In this document: positions 28,526 through 40,604 of the stretch, one piece after another
How positions within the stretch are numbered: the first letter of the stretch is position 1
How the letters are laid out: each line of letters opens with the position of its first letter
Source of the DNA: Pelagibacteraceae bacterium AG-404-P07
GTDB taxonomy: Bacteria > Pseudomonadota > Alphaproteobacteria > Pelagibacterales > Pelagibacteraceae
Assembly (NCBI GenBank): GCA_003216235.1
Contig: QCJE01000009.1
Location: forward strand, 1-49,382
Direction: 5' to 3'
Length of the DNA stretch: 49,382 nucleotides
The notes under the pieces: generated by a model
What the model was told of the DNA's origin: nothing
Databases searched by the model: none
What the model saw: only the letters and a program-made list of their open reading frames with translations
Position numbers and translations under genes: made by a program

Positions 28526-29044
28526 TTGAATTTAAACAGGAAGATAGGAATACTTGGTGGTTCTTTTGATCCAGCTCATAAGGGTCATATAGCAATTTCT
28601 AAAGAGGCCAAAAAAATATTAAAATTAAAAAAAGTAATTTGGGCAATTACTAAAAAAAGTCCTTTAAAGAAAAAAAGTGGTACAAATATCAAAGAGAAAA
28701 TTCGAGAATGTAAAAAATTTACAAAATCTCATTCTTTTATAGAAATAAAATTTTTTGAGAAAATAATTAGATCAAACAAGACTATTGATTTAATCAATTA
28801 TCTTAAAAAGAATAGTAAATTAGAAATCTATTTTTTAATGGGTGCGGATAATTTAATTAACTTTCATAAATGGCATAAATGGAAAATTATTTCTCAAAAG
28901 TGCAAAATTATAGTTTTTGATAGGCATGGGTATAAAAAAAAGTCGTTTAATTCAATATCATTTAAAAGATTAAATGGTAAAAATTTGAATTTTATTAAGT
29001 TCAAAAAGGTTAATATTTCATCTTCTCAATTGAGAAAAATTTGA
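28526..29044 (+). CDS. nadD: Nicotinate-nucleotide adenylyltransferase (short C-terminus)
   Basis: A 172-residue nucleotidyltransferase making nicotinate adenine dinucleotide. GILGGSFDPAHKGHI contains the GxFDPxHxGH motif, FLMGADNLINFHKWHKW is the substrate-binding region, and ISSSQLRKI is the ISSTxxR motif. The protein stops right after that motif, whereas typical NadD continues 20-30 residues through an LVPxxVxxYI-like helix; no continuation is found in the other frames. The start is TTG at 28526, 1 bp after proA, since no ATG precedes the conserved motif. Confidence 0.9.
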   Translation: MNLNRKIGILGGSFDPAHKGHIAISKEAKKILKLKKVIWAITKKSPLKKKSGTNIKEKIRECKKFTKSHSFIEIKFFEKIIRSNKTIDLINYLKKNSKLEIYFLMGADNLINFHKWHKWKIISQKCKIIVFDRHGYKKKSFNSISFKRLNGKNLNFIKFKKVNISSSQLRKI

Positions 29045-29061
29045 TAAGGTTTATTTAATTA

Positions 29062-29412
29062 ATGGATAAAATTTCAGATTTAAAACAAATCGTAATAAAA
29101 ACCTTAGACATTAATAAAGCTCAAGACATCATAAGTATAGATTTAAAGGATAAAAGTTCTATGGCTGACTACATGATTATTGCTAGCGGAACATCTTCAA
29201 GACATATTCAAGCTTTATCTGAACAGGTTCTAGAAAAATTAAAAGATAATGGTATTCAAAATTCTAAAATAGAAGGAAAAGAAAGTAGTGAGTGGAAATT
29301 AGTTGATGGTATTGACCTTATTGTTCATATTTTTCACCCTGAAAAAAGAAAATTTTACGAATTAGAAAAAATGTGGTCAGAATTAATACCAAAAGAAAAA
29401 TTAATAATATGA
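29062..29412 (+). CDS. rsfS: Ribosomal silencing factor RsfS
   Basis: A 116-residue Iojap/RsfS protein. Family motifs include DKSSMADYMIIASGTSSRHIQAL, EGKESSEWKLVD and DLIVHIFHPEKRKFYELEKMW. It binds L14 of the 50S subunit and blocks subunit joining when nutrients are short. It overlaps ctpA by 4 bp (ATGA). The rlmH gene that normally follows rsfS is absent. Confidence 0.95.
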   Translation: MDKISDLKQIVIKTLDINKAQDIISIDLKDKSSMADYMIIASGTSSRHIQALSEQVLEKLKDNGIQNSKIEGKESSEWKLVDGIDLIVHIFHPEKRKFYELEKMWSELIPKEKLII

Positions 29413-30545
29413 AAAAAAATTTATTCTCTCTATTTTTTTTATCCTATTTTTTTTTTATAAATAATACTTTTTCCTCTGAAAATGAAATCTATAAAAAGAT
29501 AGACCTATTTGGTGAGGTTTTAGAAAAAATAAATAAGGAATATGTCGATGAAATAAATCAATCAGATAGTATGGACTCTGCAATCGATGGTCTTCTTCAA
29601 TCATTGGATCCATACTCCAGTTATATGTCACCAGAAGTTTTTAATGAAATGCAAACTGAAACTAGCGGGGAATTTGGTGGTTTAGGAATCGAGGTAACGA
29701 TGGAGTCTGGTGTTGTAAAAGTAATCTCTCCAATAGACGATACTCCAGCCTCTAAAGCTGGAATAAGGGCTGGTGATTACATAGTCAAAATTGATAATAC
29801 ACAAGTTCAAGGTAAATCTTTAATTGAGGCTGTTGATTTAATGAGAGGTCCAGTGGGATCAGGTATAGAATTAACTGTTAGAAGAAGGGGGGAGAAAAAA
29901 GCACTAAATTTTTATATTGTAAGAGAAATTATTGAAATTAAATCAGTTAAAGCTGATCTTTTAAAAAAAAATATTGGTTATATTAGATTAACATCATTTA
30001 ATGAAAATAGTGGAAATCAAATTGAAAAAGAAATTAAAAAATTAGAAAAAAATAGAGATTTAAAAGCTTACATTTTAGATTTAAGGAATAACCCAGGCGG
30101 ATTACTTTCACAAGCAATAAAAATTTCAGATTTTTTTTTAAATAGTGGAGAAATAGTATCTACAAAAAGTAGAAAGGCATCAGAAAATAGAAAATGGTTT
30201 GCTAAAAAAGGAGATCTTACTAATGGAAAAACTTTAATTGTTTTGATTAATTATGGTTCAGCTTCAGCTTCAGAAATTGTTGCTGGTGCTTTAAAAGATC
30301 ATAAAAGAGCAATTTTGCTTGGTGAAAATAGTTTTGGAAAAGGATCAGTTCAATCAATTATTCCTTTAAAAAACAAAGGAGCAATTAGATTAACTGTTGC
30401 TAAATATTATCTACCCTCAGGAAAATCTATTTCTGAAGTTGGTGTATCGCCAGATATTGAAATCAATGAAGACTCAAATGAATTTAGAATTAAAACGAAT
30501 ACAGATAATCAATTAAATTACGCAATCAAACTTCTTAACGGTTAA
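29409..30545 (+). CDS. ctpA: Carboxy-terminal processing protease, S41 family
   Basis: A 378-residue secreted serine protease. The first 22 residues form a signal peptide (MKKNLFSLFFLSYFFF then NNTFSSE). A PDZ domain covers about 85-165. The catalytic Ser286 lies in NYGSASASEIVAG and Lys311 in NSFGKGSVQS, the Ser-Lys dyad spaced 25 as in Tsp. CtpA cleaves C-termini of periplasmic proteins and often controls peptidoglycan hydrolases. ATG 29409 is chosen because it gives the signal peptide; a longer in-frame start at 29373 would lie inside rsfS. Confidence 0.94.
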   Translation: MKKNLFSLFFLSYFFFINNTFSSENEIYKKIDLFGEVLEKINKEYVDEINQSDSMDSAIDGLLQSLDPYSSYMSPEVFNEMQTETSGEFGGLGIEVTMESGVVKVISPIDDTPASKAGIRAGDYIVKIDNTQVQGKSLIEAVDLMRGPVGSGIELTVRRRGEKKALNFYIVREIIEIKSVKADLLKKNIGYIRLTSFNENSGNQIEKEIKKLEKNRDLKAYILDLRNNPGGLLSQAIKISDFFLNSGEIVSTKSRKASENRKWFAKKGDLTNGKTLIVLINYGSASASEIVAGALKDHKRAILLGENSFGKGSVQSIIPLKNKGAIRLTVAKYYLPSGKSISEVGVSPDIEINEDSNEFRIKTNTDNQLNYAIKLLNG

Positions 30546-30547
30546 GA

Positions 30548-31024
30548 ATGTCAGAAAAATTTAAAAATTTACCACTTAGAAGTGGTGTAGGTATTATTCT
30601 TTTAAATAAAGACAACAAAGTTTTTGTGGCAAAAAGAATTGATAATCCTAAAGACTTTTGGCAGATGCCTCAAGGCGGAGTGGATAAGGGTGAAGATTTT
30701 TTATCAGCTGCCTATAGAGAGCTAGAAGAGGAAACAAATATTAAGAATGTTAGACTAATTAAAGAGTTAGATGGAATGACTAAATACGAGCTTCCTAAAA
30801 ATTTACTTGGGATTATATGGAAAGGAAAATACAGAGGTCAAAAACAAAAATGGTTTTTAATGAAATTTTTAGGTAATGAAGATGAAATTAATTTAAAAAC
30901 AAACAAACCTGAATTTTTAGATTGGAGATGGATTGATTTAGAAATGATTACAGAGGTTGTAGTTGATTTTAAACTTCATGTTTATAAAGAAATTAAAAGT
31001 AAAGTAAAAAAAATAATTAATTAA
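30548..31024 (+). CDS. rppH: RNA pyrophosphohydrolase RppH (Nudix)
   Basis: A 158-residue Nudix hydrolase. The Nudix box runs from GGVDKGEDFLSAAYRELEEE with its Glu residues intact. LPLRSGVGIILLN at the N-terminus, DFWQMPQGG and QKWFLMKFLG are RppH/IalA-specific. It removes pyrophosphate from mRNA 5' ends to start decay, or hydrolyses dinucleoside polyphosphates. It follows ctpA by 2 bp, and its stop overlaps the convergent atpC by 8 bp. Confidence 0.93.
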   Translation: MSEKFKNLPLRSGVGIILLNKDNKVFVAKRIDNPKDFWQMPQGGVDKGEDFLSAAYRELEEETNIKNVRLIKELDGMTKYELPKNLLGIIWKGKYRGQKQKWFLMKFLGNEDEINLKTNKPEFLDWRWIDLEMITEVVVDFKLHVYKEIKSKVKKIIN

Positions 31025-31408
31025 GTGATTTTAAAGTTTCAACTTTTTGATCAGCTAAATATTTTAACTCATCACTTATATCTGTTTTATTAGCTTCTTC
31101 TTCAGCAATTTTAACTAAATCTTGTAATTTATTTTTTTCAATATCTTTCAAATTTAAGATAGAACTTGTAAGCACAGAAAGATTATTATTTTTGAACTCT
31201 ATAATACCATCCTCTACATAATATTTTTCTTCCCCGGATTTTGCTTGAATAGTAATTATTCCTGGCTTTAAAAAAGATATTATCGAAATATGATCTCTAA
31301 GTATTCCCATTTCACCCTCGAAAGCTGGGACAACTACTTCAGTTACGTCCTCTTTAGATAAAAAGGATTTATCTGGGTTTACAATTTCTATTTTAAATTC
31401 TTCACTCA

Positions 31409-31409
<1 letters not shown>
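31017..31409 (-). CDS. atpC: F1 ATP synthase epsilon subunit
   Basis: A 130-residue subunit. The beta-sandwich shows KIEIVNPDKSFLSKEDVTEVVVPAFEGEMGILRDH and a short helical C-terminus that in other species regulates rotation. It is the last gene of the atpHAGDC operon, overlapping atpD by 1 bp. The 3' end overlaps rppH, so no terminator fits between the two transcripts. Confidence 0.95.
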
Positions 31410-33702
<2,293 letters not shown>

Positions 33703-33708
33703 AATAAA

Positions 33709-35244
33709 TTAAGATTTAAAATTTTCCTTTAACTGAGTAATTGCTTCAATTAGTAATTTTTCTTTATCATCTTCAAGTTTACCTGAGCTTTGAATTGAAT
33801 CAATTATTTCAGGTTTATCAGACTTACATTTTTCAATAATTTTATTTTCGAAATCAGCAATGTCTTTTAATTCAATATCATCCAAATATCCCTTTACTCC
33901 ACAGAAGACAGAAATAACTTGTTCAGCTACTGTCATTGGTGAATATTGTTTTTGTTTAAGAAGTTCAGTTAATTTTGATCCTCTATTTAAAAGTTGCTGT
34001 GTTGATGCATCTAAATCAGAACCAAATTGTGCGAAGGCAGCCATCTCTCTGTACTGTGCTAATTCTAATTTCATTGATCCAGAAACTTTTTTCATCGCTT
34101 TTGTCTGTGCTGAAGAACCAACCCTAGAAACAGACAAACCAACGTTAATAGCTGGTCTGATCCCTTGGTTAAAAAGTTCAGTTTCTAAAAAAATTTGACC
34201 ATCTGTAATTGAAATTACGTTAGTTGGAATAAACGCTGATACGTCACCACCTTGTGTTTCAATAATTGGAAGCGCTGTTAAAGAACCTCCACCATGCTCA
34301 TCACTTAATTTCGCTGCTCTTTCTAGTAATCTACTATGTAGATAGAATACATCACCAGGGTAAGCTTCACGACCTGGAGGTCTTCTTAACAAAAGAGACA
34401 TTTGTCTATAAGCAACAGCCTGCTTAGATAAATCATCATAAATAATTAATCCATGCATTCCATTATCTCTGAAATATTCACCCATTGTACATCCTGTGTA
34501 AGGCGCTAAAAACTGAAGTGGTGCAGAGTCAGATGCTGTAGCAGCAACGATTGTTGTGTACTCCATTGCTCCAGCTTCTTCTAATGTTTTTTGAATTTGT
34601 CTTACTGTTGATCTTTTCTGGCCAATCGCAACATAAATGCAATAAAGTTTTTGTTTCTCATCACCAGACTCATTAATTTTTTTTTGGTTAATAATAGCAT
34701 CGATTGCAACTGCAGTTTTACCTGTTTGTCTATCACCAATAATTAACTCACGCTGTCCTCTTCCAACTGGAACTAAACTATCAATAGATTTTAAACCTGT
34801 TTGCATAGGTTCGCTAACTGACTGTCTTGGAATAATTCCAGGAGCCTTTACTTCTACTCTGCTTTTTTTAACTCCTTTATCTAATTGTCCTTTTCCATCT
34901 ATTGGATTTCCTAGTCCATCTACAACTCTACCTAATAATTCTTTTCCAACTGGTGTATCAACAATGCTTCCTGTTCTTTTAACAATATCACCCTCTTTTA
35001 TATTCCTATCATCTCCAAAAATTACAACTCCTACATTTTCACTTTCTAAATTTAAGGCCATACCTTTTGAGCCATCTGAAAACTCAACCATCTCACCAGC
35101 CTGGACGTTATCTAAACCATAAATTCTAGCTATTCCATCCCCAACAGATAATACTTGTCCTACCTCAGAAACTTCAGCTTTTTCACCAAAGTTTTTTATT
35201 TGTTCTTTTAAAATTTTTGTAACTTCTGAGGGATTTATTTCCAT
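33709..35244 (-). CDS. atpA: F1 ATP synthase alpha subunit
   Basis: A 511-residue non-catalytic nucleotide-binding subunit. P-loop [15 protein letters not shown], the Arg-finger region [15 protein letters not shown] (here [15 protein letters not shown]) and the [25 protein letters not shown] block are intact. It starts 1 bp after atpH. The membrane F0 genes (atpB, E, F) are not here, matching the split F1/F0 organization of Alphaproteobacteria. Confidence 0.98.
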   Translation of the reverse strand: MEINPSEVTKILKEQIKNFGEKAEVSEVGQVLSVGDGIARIYGLDNVQAGEMVEFSDGSKGMALNLESENVGVVIFGDDRNIKEGDIVKRTGSIVDTPVGKELLGRVVDGLGNPIDGKGQLDKGVKKSRVEVKAPGIIPRQSVSEPMQTGLKSIDSLVPVGRGQRELIIGDRQTGKTAVAIDAIINQKKINESGDEKQKLYCIYVAIGQKRSTVRQIQKTLEEAGAMEYTTIVAATASDSAPLQFLAPYTGCTMGEYFRDNGMHGLIIYDDLSKQAVAYRQMSLLLRRPPGREAYPGDVFYLHSRLLERAAKLSDEHGGGSLTALPIIETQGGDVSAFIPTNVISITDGQIFLETELFNQGIRPAINVGLSVSRVGSSAQTKAMKKVSGSMKLELAQYREMAAFAQFGSDLDASTQQLLNRGSKLTELLKQKQYSPMTVAEQVISVFCGVKGYLDDIELKDIADFENKIIEKCKSDKPEIIDSIQSSGKLEDDKEKLLIEAITQLKENFKS

Positions 35245-35245
35245 A

Positions 35246-35803
35246 TTATGCCTCTATCATTCTATTTTCGATTTGTTGTAATTTATTTTTAATAGAGGTA
35301 TCAATCATTGTACTCCCAATTTGCACAACTAAACCTCCAATCAAACTTTGATCATAATTGTAGTTTAATTTTATCTTTGACTTAAAACTATTAGATAGTT
35401 CTTCTGTAATTTTATTAACTTCTTCCTGAGATAATTCTTTTGCAGATTTAATCTCTGCTTTCAACTCTCCTCTTTTTTCTGAGCAAATTTCGTTAAAACT
35501 TTTGAGTATTTTTTCTATATAAAAAAATCTTCTTTTTATGATTAAAAAATTTAAGAAATTTTTAAATAAAACTTCTAATTTAGAATTTTCAGATAGCTTA
35601 TTGATTATATTGATTAAAATATCACGGCTTATAGTAGGATCTTTTATTAAATTATTTAAATCTTTATTATTTAAGATTAAATTCAAAAAAGCATTGGAGT
35701 TTTTTTCAATCAAAACAAGTACATTGGACTCACTAGCTAACTCAAATAAAGCTAAAGAGTATCTATTAGCTGAAGTATCAGAAAATTCCTTATTTTTACT
35801 CAA
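35246..35803 (-). CDS. atpH: F1 ATP synthase delta subunit
   Basis: A stator subunit of about 185 residues from the TTG at 35803 ([23 protein letters not shown]). The C-terminal half has the conserved [27 protein letters not shown] longer in-frame ATG at 35857 would give 203 residues, but the extra 18 (MLIKARFYNNHKHFKGRK) do not look like delta and overlap a consensus TATAAT. The TTG has AAAGGTAG about 5 bp upstream and gives the usual length. It is the first gene of the F1 operon. Confidence 0.9.
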   Translation of the reverse strand: MSKNKEFSDTSANRYSLALFELASESNVLVLIEKNSNAFLNLILNNKDLNNLIKDPTISRDILINIINKLSENSKLEVLFKNFLNFLIIKRRFFYIEKILKSFNEICSEKRGELKAEIKSAKELSQEEVNKITEELSNSFKSKIKLNYNYDQSLIGGLVVQIGSTMIDTSIKNKLQQIENRMIEA

Positions 35804-35830
35804 CTTTCTACCTTTAAAATGTTTATGATT

Positions 35831-35836
35831 ATTATA
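35831..35836 (-). promoter_or_regulatory. Candidate -10 element of the atpHAGDC operon
   Basis: The minus strand carries a perfect TATAAT 27 bp before the proposed atpH TTG start. No good -35 lies 16-18 bp upstream (best is ATATGT). Transcription from here would begin downstream of the ATG at 35857, which supports the shorter atpH. It lies in the 108-bp priA-atpH gap. Confidence 0.45.
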
Positions 35837-35911
35837 AAATCTCGCTTTAATTAACATATGACCTAATAGTCTTCAAGTAACACATTGACTAAAAACTGTT
35901 TTTTTTAGGCT

Positions 35912-37867
35912 TTAATTAAAGCTTATTGGATCGACATCAACTGAAAGTTTTATTCCTGATAAAAATTTATGTTTTGAAATTATTTTTGCTAAAGAATTCT
36001 GTAATTTTAGAGATTTTGAACCTCTAATTAACAATCTAATACGATATTTTTTTTTAAGTTTAAAAATAGGAGCACTTACTGGACCCAAAATTTTTCCATT
36101 AACTTTATTTTCTAAAAATAACTTGAATTTAATTGCTTCTTTTTCAAGACTGGTTTCATTTTCACCTGTTAAAATTAAAGAAATAAATCTTTGAAAAGGT
36201 GGAAGATTATTTTTTTTTCTTATTTCTATTTCTTTATTTAAAAAAATTTCAGGATTTTTATTTGTAATATCTAAAATCATTTTTGAATTAAAATTATAAG
36301 TTTGAAAATAAACTGTTGAAGGTTGACCAGTACGTCCAGCTCTACCAGATAATTGATGATATAATTGTAAGTTTTTTTCTGCACACCTCAAATCATGACC
36401 TTGAGAGGATAGGTCAGTATCAACTACAACAATGCAATTCAAATTTGGAAAGTGAAAACCCTTTGAAATCAACTGAGTTCCAACTAAAATTTGAATTTCA
36501 TTTTTTACTATTTTTTCCAATTTATCTTTTGAACTTTTTTTATTCATTGTATCGCTAGAAAAAATTTCAATTTTTTTTAAAGGAAAAATCTTTTTTATTT
36601 CCTCTGAAATTCTCTCCACACCTGGACCACTAAATATTAAATTACATTTACCTTCTTTTTGACAATCTCTATCTAAGGAGGTTTTGAATCCACAGTAATG
36701 ACACAGTAAATTATTCTTTTTTTTGTGATAGACTAAATTAATTGAACAATTTGGACATGAAAAACTTAAAAAACATTTCTTACACAAAGCATTAGGAGAA
36801 AATCCTCTTCTATTTAAAAAAAATAAAACCTGATCTTTTTTTTCTAAATGAAAATTAACTTTTTGAATTACTTCTTTTGAAAGCCAGGATTGTTTTTCTA
36901 ATTTAGCATTATTTAGATTAATTATTTCATAGTTAGGCAATGAAGCATTTTGATATCTTTGTTCAAGTTTTGAAAAACTATATTTATTTTTTTTCATATT
37001 TTCATATGTTTCAACTGATGGAACAGCAGTTATTAAATTTATTGGTATATTTTCAAATGATGCTCTTGATATTGCCATATCTCTCGCATTGTATGTTACT
37101 CCCTCATCTTGTTTGTATGATTGATCATGTTCCTCATCAACTATGATAAGCCCCAAATCTTTAAAGGGTAAAAATAAAGATGATCGTGCCCCAATAACTA
37201 CTTTTATTTCATCTGAAATTATTCCACTCCAAATAATCTCTTTATTCTTTTTTGTTATACCTGAATGCCAGATTGCGGGATTAAAACCAAAAAATTCATA
37301 AAATTTCTTTTCAAATTGATTTGTTAAACCAATTTCAGGCAACATAATTAAACCTTGCTTACCTTTTTTTAAAATATTCTTCAAAGCTTCAAAATATACA
37401 ATTGTTTTTCCAGAACCAGTTGTACCTTGTAAAACATGAACATTAAATTTTTTATTAAATTTATTTATTTGACTTAAAGATATTTTTTGTTCTGAGGTTA
37501 ACTTTATTTGATTATCTTTTATATCTGAAATGAAATTTTGATAATCTTTTTTTTCAAATTTTTTTACAGGCTTACCACTCAATAAAACTAGTTTTAGAGC
37601 CATCCCTTTTGGAACGATATTATATTCGGAGAACCAATTTAAAAAATTTATTGTGTTTTTTTTTAAACTAGGGATGTCTAATTTATTAATAATTTTTTTT
37701 ACTTTAAATTTTTTTAAACTATTTTTTTCAAAATCATTCCATACAACACCTATTATCTTAGATTTACCAAAAGGAACCTCGACAAAATCTCCCATATTTA
37801 ATTTTAAATCACTTTCATAGGTAAATGGGTGATTAAATATATTTGGTAAAAGAATCGGAAATCTCAT
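35912..37867 (-). CDS. priA: Replication restart helicase PriA
   Basis: A 651-residue superfamily 2 helicase, shorter than the usual 730 or so. The 3'-DNA-binding domain is at the N-terminus (GDFVEVPFGKSKIIGVVW). Walker A GTTGSGKT is at 148-155, DEEH at 244-247, and motifs V-VI at LVGTQLISKGFHFPN and QLSGRAGRTGQ. Zinc-site cysteines are 362/365, 371/374, 389/392 and 402/408; the last pair is spaced CX5C rather than CX2C. It reloads DnaB at stalled forks. The priA-atpHAGDC order is alphaproteobacterial. Confidence 0.95.
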   Translation of the reverse strand: MRFPILLPNIFNHPFTYESDLKLNMGDFVEVPFGKSKIIGVVWNDFEKNSLKKFKVKKIINKLDIPSLKKNTINFLNWFSEYNIVPKGMALKLVLLSGKPVKKFEKKDYQNFISDIKDNQIKLTSEQKISLSQINKFNKKFNVHVLQGTTGSGKTIVYFEALKNILKKGKQGLIMLPEIGLTNQFEKKFYEFFGFNPAIWHSGITKKNKEIIWSGIISDEIKVVIGARSSLFLPFKDLGLIIVDEEHDQSYKQDEGVTYNARDMAISRASFENIPINLITAVPSVETYENMKKNKYSFSKLEQRYQNASLPNYEIINLNNAKLEKQSWLSKEVIQKVNFHLEKKDQVLFFLNRRGFSPNALCKKCFLSFSCPNCSINLVYHKKKNNLLCHYCGFKTSLDRDCQKEGKCNLIFSGPGVERISEEIKKIFPLKKIEIFSSDTMNKKSSKDKLEKIVKNEIQILVGTQLISKGFHFPNLNCIVVVDTDLSSQGHDLRCAEKNLQLYHQLSGRAGRTGQPSTVYFQTYNFNSKMILDITNKNPEIFLNKEIEIRKKNNLPPFQRFISLILTGENETSLEKEAIKFKLFLENKVNGKILGPVSAPIFKLKKKYRIRLLIRGSKSLKLQNSLAKIISKHKFLSGIKLSVDVDPISFN

Positions 37868-37889
37868 ATTTGAATAATATGAAAAATTT

Positions 37890-39290
37890 TTATGAGTGTA
37901 TTGCTCTTTTATCCACAGATAATGCAGCTTCTTTTACAGCCTCAGAGAAAGTTGGATGAGCGTGGCATGTCCTTGCAATGTCCTCAGAGCTAGCACCAAA
38001 CTCCATGGCAACACCTATTTCAGCAATTAACTCACCTGCATGAGGCCCTATTAAATGTGCTCCCAAAACTTTGTCTGTTTTTTCATCTGCTAAAATTTTT
38101 ACGAATCCTTCTGCATCATCAATAGCTTTTGCTCTCGAGTTTGCCATAAATGAAAATTTACCAATTTTATACTTTATATTTTCCTCTTTTAATTGCTCTT
38201 CAGTTTTTCCTATAGATGCTACTTCTGGTGTGGTATAAACTACCCCTGGAATTGTATCATAGTTTACGTGACCTGATTGACCGGCAATATTTTCAGCTAC
38301 AGCAATTCCTTCGTCTTCTGCTTTATGAGCTAACATGGGTCCTGCTATAACATCACCAATAGCATATACATTGCTTATATTAGTTTGAAAATTTTTGTTT
38401 GTTTTAATTCTTTTTCTCTCATCTAACTCAACACCAATTTTCTCAAGATTTAAACCCCTGGTGTTTGGTTTTCTACCCACTGAAATTAAGACAACGTCAC
38501 AATCAAAGTTTTTTTTATTTCCACTTTTGTCTAATGTTGAAATTATTGCTCCTAATTTATCTTTTTTAATTTTTTCAACCTTATGCTGCATGTGAAATAT
38601 AATTCCTTGTTTTTTAAGAATTTTCATAAACTCGTTTGAAATTTCCTTATCCATACCTGGGGTAATATGATCTAAAAATTCAACTACATGAACCTCTGAA
38701 CCAAGTCTTGACCAAACTGATCCCATTTCAAGTCCTATATAACCACCTCCAACAACAACCATTTTTTTTGGTACTTGATTTAAATTTAGGGCACCCGTTG
38801 ATGAAAGAATAATTTTTTCATCAAATTCAACACTTGGTAATGATACTGGTTCTGAACCTGAAGCAATTATAATCTTATCTGATTGTATTGAACTTTCTTT
38901 ACCTTCTTTATCTTTGATTAAAATTTCATTTTTTGATTTAAAACTTCCAGTACCTTTAAAGTAAGATACTTTATTTTTCTTCAATAAAAATTCTACCCCT
39001 TTTGTCAAAATTGTTACTGCTTTATCTTTATTTTTCATCATCTTTGATAGATTTAATTTTATCTCTCCAATTTCAATTCCTTTATTAGATAAATTTTTAG
39101 CTTTATGAAATTCCTCAGATAAATTGAGCAAACTTTTTGATGGAATACAGCCTATGTTTAAACATGTTCCTCCAAGTGATCCCCTTGACTCTATGCATGC
39201 AGTTTTAAAACCTAACTGTGCAAGTCTAATTGCACATACATATCCACCTGGGCCTCCACCAATTACAGCTGCTTGAAATTTTTCTGACAT
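37890..39290 (-). CDS. lpdA: Dihydrolipoamide dehydrogenase (E3) of the 2-oxoglutarate complex
   Basis: A 466-residue flavoprotein disulfide reductase. AVIGGGPGGYVCAIRLAQLG binds FAD, and GGTCLNIGCIPSK holds the redox disulfide. MVVVGGGYIGLEMGSVW binds NAD, and HAHPTFSEAVKEAAL contains the C-terminal catalytic His-Glu. It reoxidizes lipoyl groups on SucB. It directly abuts sucB, so this copy is probably dedicated to 2-oxoglutarate dehydrogenase, though it could also serve other lipoyl complexes. Confidence 0.96.
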   Translation of the reverse strand: MSEKFQAAVIGGGPGGYVCAIRLAQLGFKTACIESRGSLGGTCLNIGCIPSKSLLNLSEEFHKAKNLSNKGIEIGEIKLNLSKMMKNKDKAVTILTKGVEFLLKKNKVSYFKGTGSFKSKNEILIKDKEGKESSIQSDKIIIASGSEPVSLPSVEFDEKIILSSTGALNLNQVPKKMVVVGGGYIGLEMGSVWSRLGSEVHVVEFLDHITPGMDKEISNEFMKILKKQGIIFHMQHKVEKIKKDKLGAIISTLDKSGNKKNFDCDVVLISVGRKPNTRGLNLEKIGVELDERKRIKTNKNFQTNISNVYAIGDVIAGPMLAHKAEDEGIAVAENIAGQSGHVNYDTIPGVVYTTPEVASIGKTEEQLKEENIKYKIGKFSFMANSRAKAIDDAEGFVKILADEKTDKVLGAHLIGPHAGELIAEIGVAMEFGASSEDIARTCHAHPTFSEAVKEAALSVDKRAIHS

Positions 39291-40598
39291 TTAAATATCT
39301 AAAAATAACCTTCTTGGATCTTCTAAATTTTCTTTAACCATCTTTAAAAAAGAAACAGACTCTTTTCCATCAACTATTCTATGGTCATAAGATAATGCTA
39401 AGTACATAATGGGTCTGATTTTAATTTCTCCATCAATTACTATAGGCCTGTCTATGATATTATGCATACCTAAAACACCTGATTGAGGTAAATTTAAAAT
39501 CGGAGTAGAGAGCATAGATCCATAAACCCCGCCATTACTAATTGTAAAAGTGCCTCCTTGAAGGTCTTCAATTGTAAGCTTTCCATCTCTTGCTTTTTCA
39601 GAAATATTTTTTATATTTTTTTCTATATCAGCAAAGGATAATTCATCAGCATTTTTTAATACAGGAACTACGAGACCTTTGTCAGTGCCAACTGCGAAAC
39701 TTATATTATAATAGTTCTTATAAACAATTGTATCTCCATCAATTTCGGCATTTATTGCTGGAAAATTTTTTAAGGCTACTATGCACGATTTTACAAAAAA
39801 TGACATTAAACCTAATTTTATTCCATATCGTTTCTGAAAATCTTCTTGATTTTCTTTTCTCATCTCAGTGATGTTTGTCATATCTACTTCATTAAAAGTT
39901 GTTAATAGTGCTGCATTTTCTTGAGCTTGTTTTAATCTTTTCGCTATAGTTTGTCTTAATCTGGTCATCTTAATTCTCTCTTCTTGACCATATTTAATTT
40001 TTCTCTCTGATGGTGGTGGATTTACACCCATCAAACCTAATAAATCACCTTTTAATACTCTTCCATCTTTTCCTGAACCTTTGATTTTCTCTAGATCAAT
40101 TTTATTTTCTGAAATAATTTTTCTTACTGCTGGAGATAACGATTGATTTTTGAATTGCTCTTCAGCTTCCAATTCTTGAGTTTCTTCTACTTCATTAATT
40201 AAAACTAAAGGCTTTTCTATGTTTTCTTTATCATCATTTTTTTCTTCAAAAATTTTAGGTTCTTCTTTTTGGGTTTCTAAATTTACCACATTATCTTTTT
40301 GTGTTTCTTTAGGAGTTACTTGAAGTTTTTCGATAATTTCATTTTTTTTATCCTTTGAACTACTTTCAGAAACAGAGCCTAATACGGCTCCTACTTCTAC
40401 AATCGAACCATCTTTTGAGTCAATTTTTTTTAATGTACCAGAAACAGGTGAGGGGACTTCTAGATTAACTTTATCAGTTTCTAACTCTACTATTGGTTCA
40501 TCTATTTCAACAGTTTCCCCCTCTTTTTTTAACCATTTAGAAACTGTTGCTTCTGTAATGCTTTCACCTAATACTGGGACAATAATTTTTTCACTCAT
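39291..40598 (-). CDS. sucB: Dihydrolipoamide succinyltransferase (E2) of 2-oxoglutarate dehydrogenase
   Basis: A 435-residue E2. The lipoyl domain comes first, with Lys43 in [12 protein letters not shown] Glu/Lys-rich linker (about 80-155) leads to the peripheral-subunit-binding domain [21 protein letters not shown]. The C-terminal catalytic domain has [12 protein letters not shown] with the active-site His. It transfers succinyl groups to CoA. The gene sits 6 bp after sucA and abuts lpdA, giving a complete E1-E2-E3 unit. Confidence 0.97.
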   Translation of the reverse strand: MSEKIIVPVLGESITEATVSKWLKKEGETVEIDEPIVELETDKVNLEVPSPVSGTLKKIDSKDGSIVEVGAVLGSVSESSSKDKKNEIIEKLQVTPKETQKDNVVNLETQKEEPKIFEEKNDDKENIEKPLVLINEVEETQELEAEEQFKNQSLSPAVRKIISENKIDLEKIKGSGKDGRVLKGDLLGLMGVNPPPSERKIKYGQEERIKMTRLRQTIAKRLKQAQENAALLTTFNEVDMTNITEMRKENQEDFQKRYGIKLGLMSFFVKSCIVALKNFPAINAEIDGDTIVYKNYYNISFAVGTDKGLVVPVLKNADELSFADIEKNIKNISEKARDGKLTIEDLQGGTFTISNGGVYGSMLSTPILNLPQSGVLGMHNIIDRPIVIDGEIKIRPIMYLALSYDHRIVDGKESVSFLKMVKENLEDPRRLFLDI

Positions 40599-40604
40599 TT
40601 TAAA

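Noticed and set aside
35887-35908. Inverted repeat CTAAAAA...TTTTTAG between priA and atpH considered as a terminator
   Set aside because: The stem is short and A-T only, and in the direction of transcription no U-tract follows it; homopolymer runs make such matches common here.
35909-35922. Perfect palindrome GCTTTAATTAAAGC at the priA stop codon
   Set aside because: It has no loop and so cannot form an RNA hairpin without losing pairs, it is mostly A/T, and half of it is priA coding sequence; chance is a sufficient explanation.
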